From Paludibacter sp. (lineage in GTDB: Bacteria > Bacteroidota > Bacteroidia > Bacteroidales > Paludibacteraceae), in assembly GCA_024710005.1 (NCBI GenBank), contig JANJVQ010000025.1, positions 1-64,000 of the forward strand: a DNA stretch of 64,000 bases. Reading direction: 5' to 3'. Positions 9,328 through 18,820 of this stretch are shown here, one piece after another (the first letter of the stretch is position 1; each line of letters begins with the position of its first letter). Below the pieces are notes generated by a model that was given only the letters and a program-made list of their open reading frames with translations, made no database searches and had not been told where the DNA came from. The position numbers and the translations under genes were made by a program.

Positions 9328-9392
9328 CAAAGATAAAATCGTCGCTATAAAAATATTAGCAAAATTGACCCAAAAAGAGGTAAAATTGACAA
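9328..9392 (-). promoter_or_regulatory. Promoter with variant two-part operator
   Basis: On the minus strand a -7 box TATCTTTG (9335-9328) lies 37 bp before the start codon at 9291. Two direct copies of the minus-strand word GTCAATTTT lie at 9369-9361 and 9390-9382, exactly 21 bp apart, with the same 24-bp gap to the -7 box as in the ten TGAACA-type promoters of this window. The architecture is the same but the half-site differs, so this operon may answer to another regulator of the same kind, or be a weak site for the local one. Confidence 0.6.
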
Positions 9393-9420
9393 GAAAAGCT
9401 TAGTGACACACTTGAATTAA

Positions 9421-11037
9421 TCATTCCTTAATGAATTTACTGTAATATTTTTTATTTTCTGATTCAAGCATGAGGAAATAAATCCCTTTGTTGAGAGCAC
9501 TAACATCAATTTTTGATTCCTGCTGTTTGCCCGGAATAATGGTTTCACCACTGAGATTAAGTACTGACACCTTATAAGTCTGAAATGCAGTATGTATATT
9601 CAGCATTTCACCTACCGGATTAGGAAAAACCCTCATTACCTGTGATACAGAAATCTGTTCTACATCTGAAGTCCAGTCGGCATATTGCCGGTAAGCTTGT
9701 CCAAACCACTGCAATGCCATTGGTTTCAACCGGCTCGTTACTTCCGGATTTGCCGACGCCACGTTTGTTGTTTCCAGAAAATCAGTTTTCATGTTGTAGA
9801 GTTCTGTTCGGCCACCATCAACATCTACCAATAATTTCCAGTCACCATCTCTCACGGCAATATGGGGACTCTTAGGATCGGCCAGAAACTTACCAAACTG
9901 CCAGAAAAGCGGTTGAGGACGTTCTTCGTGCACTCCACCCAGCAGAATACTACTTCTGTCCAAACCATCCAACTGAAAATCGTTTGGCAGAGGCGTTCCT
10001 GTAATCGAGCACAAGGTGGGGAATAAATCTACCGAACAAAGTACTGACTGTGAGTTATACTGATTCGGAGCAATTTTACCCGGCCAATGTGCAATAAAGG
10101 GTAAACGGATTCCACCTTCGTACAATTGTGATTTTTGTCCTCTCAAGTTTAACGTCCTTTTTCCTGAATACCGGGGATTTGGACCGTTGTCGCTCGTGAA
10201 CAAAATTAACGTTTCCTCTTCTAAACCTAAATCCTTGATTCCCTGAATCAAACGACCGATTTGCTTATCCAATTCGGTGAGTACTATAGTAAATGATGAC
10301 TCTAACTCACGTGTGTTACTGGGGTTAGGATTACCATCCCCAACACCATCACCGTCCGAATCTACATTAAACACAAACGGGGTATGAACATCATCGGGCC
10401 AAAGGTTGATATAACAAGATTTGTTTCCCTTGTTTCTGGATAAGAAATCAAGTGTTTTATCAACAAAATAGGCGGTTCTGTCCCATCGTTTCACTTCGTC
10501 TGAATTAGCCCATATCCAATTAGTGGAAGTTAATTTCGGATCAGGATTCGGACTTTCGTAAGTCGATGAGAATTCATCAAAACCATAAGTTGCAATAGAA
10601 GGGGCATTGTACACATCACGGCCGCCACCCATGTGCCATTTTCCGAAATGCGCAGTTGCATAACCGTTTTGTTTCAGTGTTCTTGCCAGTGAAGGGGCCG
10701 CATTATTCAGAAAATCATTTTGTTCTGCATTGGCATTCCCATTCCTTGTTTGAAGAAAAGTGTTGATTCCCCACCGTGTGGGATACATACCGGTCGTTAC
10801 AGCCACACGAGACGGAGAACTAATCGGACAGGCTGAATAATACTGAGCAAAGCGTATCCCATCCTTAGCCAGTTTATCTAAATTGGGTGTTTGATAGGGA
10901 CCACCGAAACTTGTGAGGTCAGCAAAGCCCATATCATCAATATAAATTAAAATGACATTCGGTTTCTCAGCTGCTACTGCATTAGTAGCATTTGCCCCGA
11001 TGAGAAAAGGCAAAATCCATTTACTTTGATTCATCAT
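9421..11037 (-). CDS. Ser-type sulfatase with T9SS sorting domain
   Basis: A 538-residue sulfatase. Signal peptide about 1-23; metal ligands D34-D35 (YIDDMGFAD); signature SSPSRVAVTTG starting at S73. The catalytic part matches its tandem neighbour at 7939-9291. Two additions distinguish it. A DSDGDGVGDG insert near residues 225-234 resembles a calcium-binding thrombospondin type 3-like loop. Residues about 465-538 form a T9SS C-terminal sorting domain (VFPNPVGEMLNI, KGIYFLMLES). It is therefore predicted to be exported to the cell surface while its twin stays inside. It is the last gene of the operon that starts at 14556, 34 bp after the sulfatase at 11072. Confidence 0.93.
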   Translation of the reverse strand: MMNQSKWILPFLIGANATNAVAAEKPNVILIYIDDMGFADLTSFGGPYQTPNLDKLAKDGIRFAQYYSACPISSPSRVAVTTGMYPTRWGINTFLQTRNGNANAEQNDFLNNAAPSLARTLKQNGYATAHFGKWHMGGGRDVYNAPSIATYGFDEFSSTYESPNPDPKLTSTNWIWANSDEVKRWDRTAYFVDKTLDFLSRNKGNKSCYINLWPDDVHTPFVFNVDSDGDGVGDGNPNPSNTRELESSFTIVLTELDKQIGRLIQGIKDLGLEEETLILFTSDNGPNPRYSGKRTLNLRGQKSQLYEGGIRLPFIAHWPGKIAPNQYNSQSVLCSVDLFPTLCSITGTPLPNDFQLDGLDRSSILLGGVHEERPQPLFWQFGKFLADPKSPHIAVRDGDWKLLVDVDGGRTELYNMKTDFLETTNVASANPEVTSRLKPMALQWFGQAYRQYADWTSDVEQISVSQVMRVFPNPVGEMLNIHTAFQTYKVSVLNLSGETIIPGKQQESKIDVSALNKGIYFLMLESENKKYYSKFIKE

Positions 11038-11071
11038 GTTAACTAAACAATTATCTGTTTTTATACCGGTA

Positions 11072-12508
11072 TTATTCTTCTGTTACTTTCCACTCTTTGG
11101 GTGGTTTAAATCCTTCACGACCCACAGCATAATCCGGTAGCGGACGTGGAGGTTCAATGGCATCGTAAGGTTTTACGTACTTTTTAAGTTCCGCAGCCTT
11201 TTCTTTATGCGTTTTTATCAGGTTGTTTTTCTCAAACGGATCTTCATTTATTTTGAAAAGCATGTCAGATTCCATTTTCATCTTCTCATTGTGCCCTTTT
11301 TCAATAAATTTCCATTCATTCGAAACAACTGCTCCCGACCCTAAGTATAAATTTCTGTCGATAGATTCTTTTTTACCGCTTAACACCGGCAACATGCTAA
11401 CACCATCGAACTGAGCTTTTGACTTAACATTCAACACATCCAAGACTGTCGGCATCACATCCACATAACCTGTTACCTGGTTGATGGTTCTGCCTCCTTT
11501 TAACTGTGCAGGCCAGCTAAGCAGAGCCGGTACACGTACGCCACCCTCGAATTCCAAAAATTTGCGGCCTCTCAATTCACCGCTGGAACCCACATCAGGT
11601 CCGTTGTCGCTGAAAAACAAGAAAATTGTATTATCGAATTCACCTGCATCTTTCAGCTTTTTTATTATCTCCCCTATCCCTCTGTCCATGCACGTGACCA
11701 TGGCTGCAAAAGTTTGTTCCTGGGTATTTCCTCTTCCGGTTTTATCCCCTTTTCCAAAACGAGGCTTTGAAAGATCAAAACCATAGAGTTTCAAATCTTC
11801 ATCCTTTGCCTGCAAGGGGGTATGCGGAGCATTGTAGGCGACATAAATGAAAAACGGATTATCCTCCTTTGCATATTCGTTGATACATTTAACAGCATGT
11901 TCCGTTATCAAATCTGTACTGTAACCTTTGTCATACGAACTTTCCCAGTCGTTGTGCCAGTCAAGCTCACCTTCTCTTTCTAATGAAAAGAAATCAATAG
12001 CGCCATTCAGGTGACCGTAAAAATGGGTAAAACCTTTATTCAGGGGATAGTATTTTTTGCGGGAATGTCCTAAATGCCACTTCCCAATGATGGCACGGTG
12101 TTTATAGCCTGCTTTTTCGAGTTCCTGCGGCAAGAAAATCTCTTCCGGTTCAATGCCATAATCACGCCAGGGCGGTATAACTACATGACGAACTCCCATC
12201 CTGTTCGGATACCGGCCGGTAAGCATACCGGCTCTTGTTGGTGTTGATACAGGCGCCACGTAAAAACGGTTCAACCGTATCGCCGACTCGGCCAGCAGGT
12301 CCAGGTTCGGTGTCATGATTTTACTGCCATGATAACCGACATCACCCCATCCCAGGTCATCAGCTAATATAATAACTACATTCGGTTTTTCTTTTACGTC
12401 GGCAAAACTTTCGGCACAACCGGCAGAAGCAAAGGTAACTCCCGCTGCGGCAAGCGTAAAACCCCATGCTTTATTGAAATTGGTACTTGATTTCATTTGG
12501 TTAATCAT
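11072..12508 (-). CDS. Ser-type sulfatase, lipoprotein, arylsulfatase B-like
   Basis: A 478-residue sulfatase. The signal peptide ends in the lipobox SAGC, with C31 as the likely lipidated residue; translation may start at M1 or M5. Metal ligands D50-D51 (LADDLGWGD); signature STPTRAGMLTG starting at S88. The order GRYPNRMGVRH, LPQELEKAGY, GKWHLGHS and FYGHLNGAIDFF resembles the arylsulfatase B/J group, which includes GalNAc-4-sulfatases; this resemblance is read by eye and does not fix the substrate. It follows the six-hairpin-like lipoprotein by 11 bp and precedes the T9SS sulfatase by 34 bp in one operon. Confidence 0.92.
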   Translation of the reverse strand: MINQMKSSTNFNKAWGFTLAAAGVTFASAGCAESFADVKEKPNVVIILADDLGWGDVGYHGSKIMTPNLDLLAESAIRLNRFYVAPVSTPTRAGMLTGRYPNRMGVRHVVIPPWRDYGIEPEEIFLPQELEKAGYKHRAIIGKWHLGHSRKKYYPLNKGFTHFYGHLNGAIDFFSLEREGELDWHNDWESSYDKGYSTDLITEHAVKCINEYAKEDNPFFIYVAYNAPHTPLQAKDEDLKLYGFDLSKPRFGKGDKTGRGNTQEQTFAAMVTCMDRGIGEIIKKLKDAGEFDNTIFLFFSDNGPDVGSSGELRGRKFLEFEGGVRVPALLSWPAQLKGGRTINQVTGYVDVMPTVLDVLNVKSKAQFDGVSMLPVLSGKKESIDRNLYLGSGAVVSNEWKFIEKGHNEKMKMESDMLFKINEDPFEKNNLIKTHKEKAAELKKYVKPYDAIEPPRPLPDYAVGREGFKPPKEWKVTEE

Positions 12509-12519
12509 TATATCTTATG

Positions 12520-14556
12520 CTAATTTATTGCCACATCTTTATTAAAATAAGCTTCCGTATTTCCCGGCGACAACATGGTCCACAGCGAAGCAACTACCCA
12601 ACCCGGTCCGAAAAGCCGGTTATAATATCCTTTGCCATTCACACCGTAATCCCAGTTTGTATGTTGTACCACTTCAGGATAATATCCCGGTTTGGCAACG
12701 CCACACAACCGCCCTTCTACCGGCAGCAACTGATCCTGCATGCTGCTTGCCATCACCTTCCCAAACGCTTCGAGGCGTTTGTCACCGTTTTTCCGCGACA
12801 ACCAGTTCAGCACATCAATAAATTCAAATACATAAACATCGATGTGGTTATTCTCAACCGAAACATTCCCCCAGCCTCTCGATTTCAATCCAAGATCTCC
12901 AAGCATCTGACCTTTGGCAAACGGTACATCCCAGGTATAATAATAGCTCAAAGAAAAATACACGCTTTGGGAAGCATAATCGACGTACTCCTGTTTACCT
13001 GTGGTAAGCCACAAATAGTAGTAAGCAGTGGTTATATAAATTGAAGCTTCCTTATCCTCACAACGGGCATCTAAGGTAGATGAAAAATAAACACCTTTAT
13101 CCACACTTTCTTTTTTCATATAGGTGGCCGTTTTCTCGGCAACTTCAAGATATTTTGGTTCATTAAAATATTTATACGCCATTGTCAGCGGTAATACCGC
13201 GCAGGAACTGCTACCACCTGTATCATCAATTACGTTCATGTTGTTGTCAAATTTCCGGGGGAAACTGTTATCTTCCCTTTGCAACACGATGAATCTTTGT
13301 AATAAAGTTTGAATCTTTTTCTCCCATTCAGGATGACTGCGTCCTTTGGATTTCTCATAATCCAAAAAGTACAGCAAGGCCATCACCCCTTCACTTTGCC
13401 GGCGAATACTTAATTCATCCCATTCGTGATTCCGTTTAAAATCAATCTTTTCACGAATAAAGCCATTGCTTGTAAAACCATTAGCCAGATAACTGTCATA
13501 TATGGCATAAGCATCTTTCACGAGTTGTGCATCCCCGGTTTGCTCCCCGTACTGAAGGGCATAAAGTGCATTCAGCAAAACCCTTCCGATAAAACCGACT
13601 TCTATAATTCCCCTTTTTTCACACTGATCAATATGAACATGAACACCCGAATAACCTTTTAAGGGATATTCATCGGTAAAACTCTGACGGAAATAATCGG
13701 CCAAATGTTGCTTAACTTCATCCGGGGTATGTTCGGGTACAAGCTGTTCGGGTTGATAACTGTCATAAGCATATTGCCACATTTCTTTTACAAATGCGCT
13801 ATAGGAAGACGCTTTCCCTTTCACAACTTCATAGGTCAATACAATCTCTTCTCCTTTTTTGAGGTGTTTAAATACCGTGATCGGATTTGTCAACTGCAAC
13901 TTGCGGGTATATGCCTTCGGATATTCAGCGACAGGATATGAAACAGCCAAATAAGCATTTTTATCTTCTTTACCAAACCCAACACTTCCAAGGTCACTTT
14001 CTCCATACATGATAACTTCACCATTGTTATACGGCAACAAGTAATCATTCTCAATTTTGTTGGTATGTCTTAACGCGTAATAATGCTGGTTTACCGGATT
14101 ATAAGCCGCAACCATCGGTGTGCTCAACCTGTCTTCACGAAACATCCATTCATCCGACACTTTCATGGAAGGAGCGCCATCAGAAACAAATAAATTTCGC
14201 TTATACCACAGACCGGGCAATAAAAAGTCGAGCGTATCGTGGGGCATATTTTCCAACTGGAAGTTCAGGCTTACATGAAAATTAACATCCTTATTTGCTT
14301 TCACGGTTAAAGTATATACCGATTTACCCGCTCCGGTGATCTGGTTCTTTAGTTCAAGTTTTACATCCTTATTTTTACCCTGGAGTTTATGTATTTCATT
14401 TACCTTTATTAACTGCGATTCTGCCGGGTTGCCAGCAGTTTTAGTTTTAAGGGTGATGACCGGCAACAGGGAAGTATCTTCAACCGGGGTAGGATTAAAT
14501 AATGAACACGACATCAGCAAAAGTGAAATCGCTGATATGTACAAAAGTTGCTTCAT
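12520..14556 (-). CDS. Lipoprotein with probable (alpha/alpha)6 six-hairpin domain
   Basis: A 678-residue lipoprotein (lipobox LMSC, C17). No named family is recognised with confidence. Residues about 60-265 look beta-rich. Residues about 300-640 alternate short helices with aromatic and acidic loops (VHVHIDQCEKRG, ALQYGEQTGD, EWDELSIRRQSEG, DDTGGSSSCAVLPL, NWDYGVNGKGYYNRLFGPGW), the look of an (alpha/alpha)6 glycosidase or lyase with an N-terminal beta-sandwich. By context, as first gene of an operon with two sulfatases and with a regulon-type promoter, it probably acts on oligosaccharide fragments at the outer membrane or in the periplasm. It could equally be a polysaccharide lyase or a non-catalytic toroid. 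Confidence 0.7.
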   Translation of the reverse strand: MKQLLYISAISLLLMSCSLFNPTPVEDTSLLPVITLKTKTAGNPAESQLIKVNEIHKLQGKNKDVKLELKNQITGAGKSVYTLTVKANKDVNFHVSLNFQLENMPHDTLDFLLPGLWYKRNLFVSDGAPSMKVSDEWMFREDRLSTPMVAAYNPVNQHYYALRHTNKIENDYLLPYNNGEVIMYGESDLGSVGFGKEDKNAYLAVSYPVAEYPKAYTRKLQLTNPITVFKHLKKGEEIVLTYEVVKGKASSYSAFVKEMWQYAYDSYQPEQLVPEHTPDEVKQHLADYFRQSFTDEYPLKGYSGVHVHIDQCEKRGIIEVGFIGRVLLNALYALQYGEQTGDAQLVKDAYAIYDSYLANGFTSNGFIREKIDFKRNHEWDELSIRRQSEGVMALLYFLDYEKSKGRSHPEWEKKIQTLLQRFIVLQREDNSFPRKFDNNMNVIDDTGGSSSCAVLPLTMAYKYFNEPKYLEVAEKTATYMKKESVDKGVYFSSTLDARCEDKEASIYITTAYYYLWLTTGKQEYVDYASQSVYFSLSYYYTWDVPFAKGQMLGDLGLKSRGWGNVSVENNHIDVYVFEFIDVLNWLSRKNGDKRLEAFGKVMASSMQDQLLPVEGRLCGVAKPGYYPEVVQHTNWDYGVNGKGYYNRLFGPGWVVASLWTMLSPGNTEAYFNKDVAIN

Positions 14557-14606
14557 GAAAAATTAAATTATGATGTTGATTTACTTTGCCTGATTTAATA
14601 ACAAGG

Positions 14607-14671
14607 CAAAGATAAACGAACATATTAATTCAGATTTTCACAGATGTTCGCAATACTGACAAAACTGTTCA
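14607..14671 (-). promoter_or_regulatory. Promoter with regulon operator (minus strand)
   Basis: Minus-strand half-sites TGAACAGTTTTG (14671-14660) and CGAACATCTGTG (14650-14639) start 21 bp apart; 24 bp further is the -7 box TATCTTTG (14614-14607). The start codon at 14556 follows 50 bp later. The spacing is identical to the plus-strand regulon promoters. It should drive the operon 14556-9421. Confidence 0.75.
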
Positions 14672-14707
14672 AAACACAGGCACATTGCCTATTGCCGGAG
14701 CAGGAAA

Positions 14708-17700
14708 TCAATCTTTTTTCATGAATTCTCTCGGAGAAGTACCGTACACTTTTTTAAAGCATCGGGAGAAGTAACTGGGTGAAGCAAAACCGGTAATATA
14801 GGATACCTCAGATATATTATTCCCTTCCTGGAGCAACCGCAAGCCTTCCTTGAGTTTCACTTTGTTGATGTATTCAGTTGCCGACATACCCACCAGACCT
14901 TTTAATTTGGTATGCAGCAATGTCCTGCTAATACCAAGGTCTTTCGTCAGGTTAACGATAGAATAATTTTCTTCCGACAAATGACTCATGATATGCTCAT
15001 TGATTGTTTCAAGCAACTTCTTATCTCTGGAATTGATTACGGCGGATTCAAAAACAGAATCGGTATTTTCCCTGAAATAGTTGCGTTGATTTTCCTGGGT
15101 AGTCAGGATGTTTTTCACCTGTTGAACTAAAATTGCCGCGTTAAATGGCTTCTTGATATAAAAATCAGCGCCATATTCATAGCCTTCAGCCACATTATCA
15201 TCGCCGGCCTTGGCAGTTAACATGATGAAGGGGATGTGACAGGTTTCAATCGAAGTTTTCATCAACCGGCACAATTCAAGTCCGTCCATCTCCGGCATCA
15301 TCAGGTCACTGATGATTAAATCGGGCGTGGTTTCGAGGGCAGCAGCAAATGCTTCCTTTCCGTTCGTGCAAAGCTTAATCCGGTAATCAGCTTCAAAGAT
15401 ACTTCCTATAAACTGCAACATATCGGGGTTGTCTTCCACAACCAGCAAATAAGGTATTTCATCGGACTTATGATGATTATCGACTGCCTGACTTGCAACA
15501 GGATTAATCAGTTCATTCTCCAGCACATCCGGAACCAGATATTGATAACTCACAATTTGCTCATTATCAAATTTACTTTCCGATTTTTCATGCTCTTCAT
15601 AACTTTTTACATCCACATTCAGCACAACAGTAAATTTACTTCCTTTGCCTATTTCGCTTTTCACATCAATCCGGCCCTTATGCGAAGCCACCAGTTGCTT
15701 TACCAGATTCAGACCGATACCAAACCCACTGTTTTTATCGTGGTCGCTAATCTGGTAGTATTTTTCAAAAATTTTATGCAGATTCTTTTCCGATATTCCC
15801 CTGCCTGTATCTTCCACCTGAATTCGCAGCATTTTCACGCCGTTTTCGAGGAAATATCCAGCCGACAGCTTCACTTCTCCCTGTGGCTCTGTATATTTGA
15901 ACGCATTAGAGAGTAAATTATACACAATTTTTTCAACTTTAACAGAATCGAAATACACCGGATATTTGGCCACGGTAATATCCATGGTAAAATGAATCTT
16001 CTTTGATTCGGCCCAGGATCTGAATCCGTTTCCAAGTTCAAGTATAAACCTCAATGCATATCCTTCATGCACCGTGATTTTCTCTTCTTCCGTTTCAATC
16101 TTACCCAATGAGATTAATTCTTCAATCAGGTGTTTCATCCGTTCCGCATTGCGTCTGATCATGCGTAGTTTTTCTTCCAAATCGGGAGACAGGTTAAATT
16201 GCGTCAACAGGTTCTGTATGGGCGAAATTATCAGTGTAAGCGGCGTATTCAGTTCATGCGACACATTGGTAAAGAAATTAAGTTTCAGGCGGTTTATTTC
16301 CTTGATACGTTCTTTCTCATTTTTTTCTTTCAGGGCAGCACGTTCTTCTTCCCGCTTTTTGTTCATGTGCCGGTTATAGTAAAACGCAATCCCCAAAAGC
16401 AGGAGTGTATAAATAACATAAGCCAGATCTGTTCTCCAGAATGGGGGCAACACCTTTATCCTGATCGATCTTACATCGGTATCCGCCCAACTGATATTGT
16501 CGGCCACTTTCAACATAAACGTATAATCTCCCGGTGACAGATTAGAAAATGAAACCTGTCTTTGTGTTCCCATGTTAATCCAGTCCTGATCCGAATTTGT
16601 CATTTTAATATCGAACGACAAATTTTTCGAATAAAACAAGGTGGGCAGTGTAAATTCAAAGGAAATAAATTTTGCCTGTTCACTGGTAAGTACAATTTCC
16701 TCTACCTCATTAATTGATTTCTTGATTGGAGATTCGGGATCATCGGGAACGACACTTTTCCCCATGATTTTAAAATCGGTGATATCAATCGCAGCCTTGG
16801 AATGAGGCATCACCAATGCCTGAGGGTCGAAACTGATTAAGCCATCGATGGTACCAAAATATAAGCGTCCATTTCTGTCCTTGTAAGCCGAATTATAATT
16901 GAACTGATTATTGGGTAAGCCCTCCTGTACGGTGAAGTTACTGAATACCTTGTGAATCAAATCATATTTGCTCAATCCGTTATTTGTTGTAATCCATAGA
17001 TTCTTATCATTATCCTGGATAAGTGAGAAAACCGTATTGGAAGGAAGACCTTCGGTTGTTCTGAAAACAGTAATTGAATCTTTTTTGGTATTCAACAAAT
17101 TCAGTCCACCATTGTGAGTGGCAATCCAAATGTTCTTTTGGTGATCTTCATAAAGGTAATTGATAAATAAATCTGAAATTGAATTACGACCGCCCGGCCG
17201 GTAATTTTTCAGGTTATTCATCTCCTTGTTGTATTTGAATGCACCCAGATTCCGGGAGCCCAGCCATATTTCCCCCCTGCTGTCTTCTAAGAGCACATTC
17301 ACGGTTTCATTGAAAAAAATGTCGGGTTCAAATTGTTTAAACTCATTGGTGATTTTATTATAGGTCATCACACCATTACTGGTCGCAATCCAGATCAGAC
17401 CACTTCTGTCCTGTAAAATGGCAAAAATATTATCAACGTTAAATGCCTGATACTTTTCTCTGTTATATAAGGTAAAACGTTGTGATGACTTTTCGAGCTT
17501 ATTCAGCCCACCTAAAAAGGTGCCAATCCACAAATCGCCATCCCGGTCGAGCATAACCGAGTGCACATTGTCATACGACAGGCTGTTTTGTCCGGGCACT
17601 TGCTTGTACACTTTAAAAGCATCATGCTTTTTATCAAAGTAGTTTAAACCTCCATCCTCGGTAGCTATCCACATATTATCCTGATTGTCACCAATAATCT

Positions 17701-18754
17701 GACGTACTGCTTTGCCACTGATATACTGCCTCGAATCGCCGGATTCATAAATATTGAACTGCTGATAGATTTTAAGCGAAAGATTGACACCTCCGAAATA
17801 GGTACCAACCAACATATTTTTATAATTATCGAAATAGATGGAGTGAATCGCATTATCATTTATGCTGTTTTTATCTGACAAATTGTGCAGAAAAATCTGC
17901 ATTTTCTTTGTTGCCGGATTGTAGATATTCAACCCTCTCTCAGTACCAATCCACAAACGTCCAAAATCATCTTCTGTCACACAGTGCACATAGTCATTGC
18001 TTAAACCCTTAACCTGAACAAAGTTACCCGATTGTTGGTCAAAATAGCAGATACCTTTATTTCCGGTACCAATCCATAGTCTTTTTCCGGAATCAATATA
18101 CAGGTGAAAAATATTATTGGATATCAGGGCATTCGGGTTTGCAGGGTTACTTTTATAGTGACTGACAGTATTGCTCTCCAGGTTAATATGGAAAAGTCCG
18201 CTTGTTGATCCAACCCAAAGTCTTCCGGAATCATCAATTACCAGACTGGTACAAAAGTTATTGATTTCAAGATTATTTTCACTCTTATATGAAACGAAAT
18301 CACGAGCAACAGGATCAAAGACTTTCAATCCTACAGAAGACGCAGCAAATATCTTTCCGTCTTTGGTTTCAATAATGTCCCTGATAATTAATTTCCGGTT
18401 GATTGTCTGAAATTTATTATTTGCACGATCGAATATTGCCACCCCGGTAATGGTCGACACCCAAAGGGTTTTCTTACTATCCTGATAAGTGCAATGTACC
18501 AGGTTACCCGGCAGTGATGTGGAATCGTTGAATTGATGTTCGTATTTCACGATGGTTTGACCATCGTAACGACACAAACCTGCCTTGGTACCAAACCAGT
18601 AATACCCTTTATAATCCTGCATGATGGAAAAAACGGTATTACTGGGTAGTCCGTCTTTATTGGTAATATGTGAAAAACGTATTTTACTGGTCGCTCCTCC
18701 AGCAATCAATATGCTGAAAACAAACAACAATATAAAACTAATCCACCTATTCAT
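14708..18754 (-). CDS. Hybrid two-component system sensor/regulator (HTCS)
   Basis: A 1348-residue regulator combining sensor, kinase, receiver and DNA-binding domain in one chain. A signal or anchor segment (5-22) is followed by two-component propeller repeats (about 25-670, recurring forms of LWIGTxxGL), a Y_Y_Y domain (about 690-770) and one membrane helix (about 777-793). The cytoplasmic part has a HisKA domain with H833 in SHELNTPLTL, an ATPase domain (NLLSNAFKYTE, VEDTGRGIS, GFGIGLNLV), a receiver with D1150 in IISDLMMPEMDG, and a C-terminal AraC-type helix-turn-helix (ISEVSYITGFASPSYFSRCFKK). Such proteins sense an oligosaccharide in the periplasm and activate PUL genes. It is the only DNA-binding regulator in the window, so the recurring 21-bp-spaced direct repeats are probably its operators. 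Its own promoter lacks them. Confidence 0.97.
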   Translation of the reverse strand: MNRWISFILLFVFSILIAGGATSKIRFSHITNKDGLPSNTVFSIMQDYKGYYWFGTKAGLCRYDGQTIVKYEHQFNDSTSLPGNLVHCTYQDSKKTLWVSTITGVAIFDRANNKFQTINRKLIIRDIIETKDGKIFAASSVGLKVFDPVARDFVSYKSENNLEINNFCTSLVIDDSGRLWVGSTSGLFHINLESNTVSHYKSNPANPNALISNNIFHLYIDSGKRLWIGTGNKGICYFDQQSGNFVQVKGLSNDYVHCVTEDDFGRLWIGTERGLNIYNPATKKMQIFLHNLSDKNSINDNAIHSIYFDNYKNMLVGTYFGGVNLSLKIYQQFNIYESGDSRQYISGKAVRQIIGDNQDNMWIATEDGGLNYFDKKHDAFKVYKQVPGQNSLSYDNVHSVMLDRDGDLWIGTFLGGLNKLEKSSQRFTLYNREKYQAFNVDNIFAILQDRSGLIWIATSNGVMTYNKITNEFKQFEPDIFFNETVNVLLEDSRGEIWLGSRNLGAFKYNKEMNNLKNYRPGGRNSISDLFINYLYEDHQKNIWIATHNGGLNLLNTKKDSITVFRTTEGLPSNTVFSLIQDNDKNLWITTNNGLSKYDLIHKVFSNFTVQEGLPNNQFNYNSAYKDRNGRLYFGTIDGLISFDPQALVMPHSKAAIDITDFKIMGKSVVPDDPESPIKKSINEVEEIVLTSEQAKFISFEFTLPTLFYSKNLSFDIKMTNSDQDWINMGTQRQVSFSNLSPGDYTFMLKVADNISWADTDVRSIRIKVLPPFWRTDLAYVIYTLLLLGIAFYYNRHMNKKREEERAALKEKNEKERIKEINRLKLNFFTNVSHELNTPLTLIISPIQNLLTQFNLSPDLEEKLRMIRRNAERMKHLIEELISLGKIETEEEKITVHEGYALRFILELGNGFRSWAESKKIHFTMDITVAKYPVYFDSVKVEKIVYNLLSNAFKYTEPQGEVKLSAGYFLENGVKMLRIQVEDTGRGISEKNLHKIFEKYYQISDHDKNSGFGIGLNLVKQLVASHKGRIDVKSEIGKGSKFTVVLNVDVKSYEEHEKSESKFDNEQIVSYQYLVPDVLENELINPVASQAVDNHHKSDEIPYLLVVEDNPDMLQFIGSIFEADYRIKLCTNGKEAFAAALETTPDLIISDLMMPEMDGLELCRLMKTSIETCHIPFIMLTAKAGDDNVAEGYEYGADFYIKKPFNAAILVQQVKNILTTQENQRNYFRENTDSVFESAVINSRDKKLLETINEHIMSHLSEENYSIVNLTKDLGISRTLLHTKLKGLVGMSATEYINKVKLKEGLRLLQEGNNISEVSYITGFASPSYFSRCFKKVYGTSPREFMKKD

Positions 18755-18776
18755 ACTTTCAATTAATTAAAACGAA

Positions 18777-18812
18777 CAAAGATAATAAAATCGTTGCATC
18801 CAAGTCATGCAA
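18777..18812 (-). promoter_or_regulatory. Promoter of the HTCS gene
   Basis: A minus-strand -7 box TATCTTTG (18784-18777) lies 22 bp before the HTCS start codon. The 24-bp/21-bp half-site pair seen at other promoters is absent here. Instead a small inverted repeat TTGCAT/ATGCAA (18794-18799 and 18807-18812) lies upstream. This fits constitutive or separately controlled expression of the sensor. Confidence 0.5.
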
Positions 18813-18820
18813 TCAATTCG

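Noticed and set aside
15470-15916. Plus-strand frame of 148 codons opposite the HTCS gene
   Set aside because: Antisense shadow of the kinase and receiver region; no coding evidence of its own.
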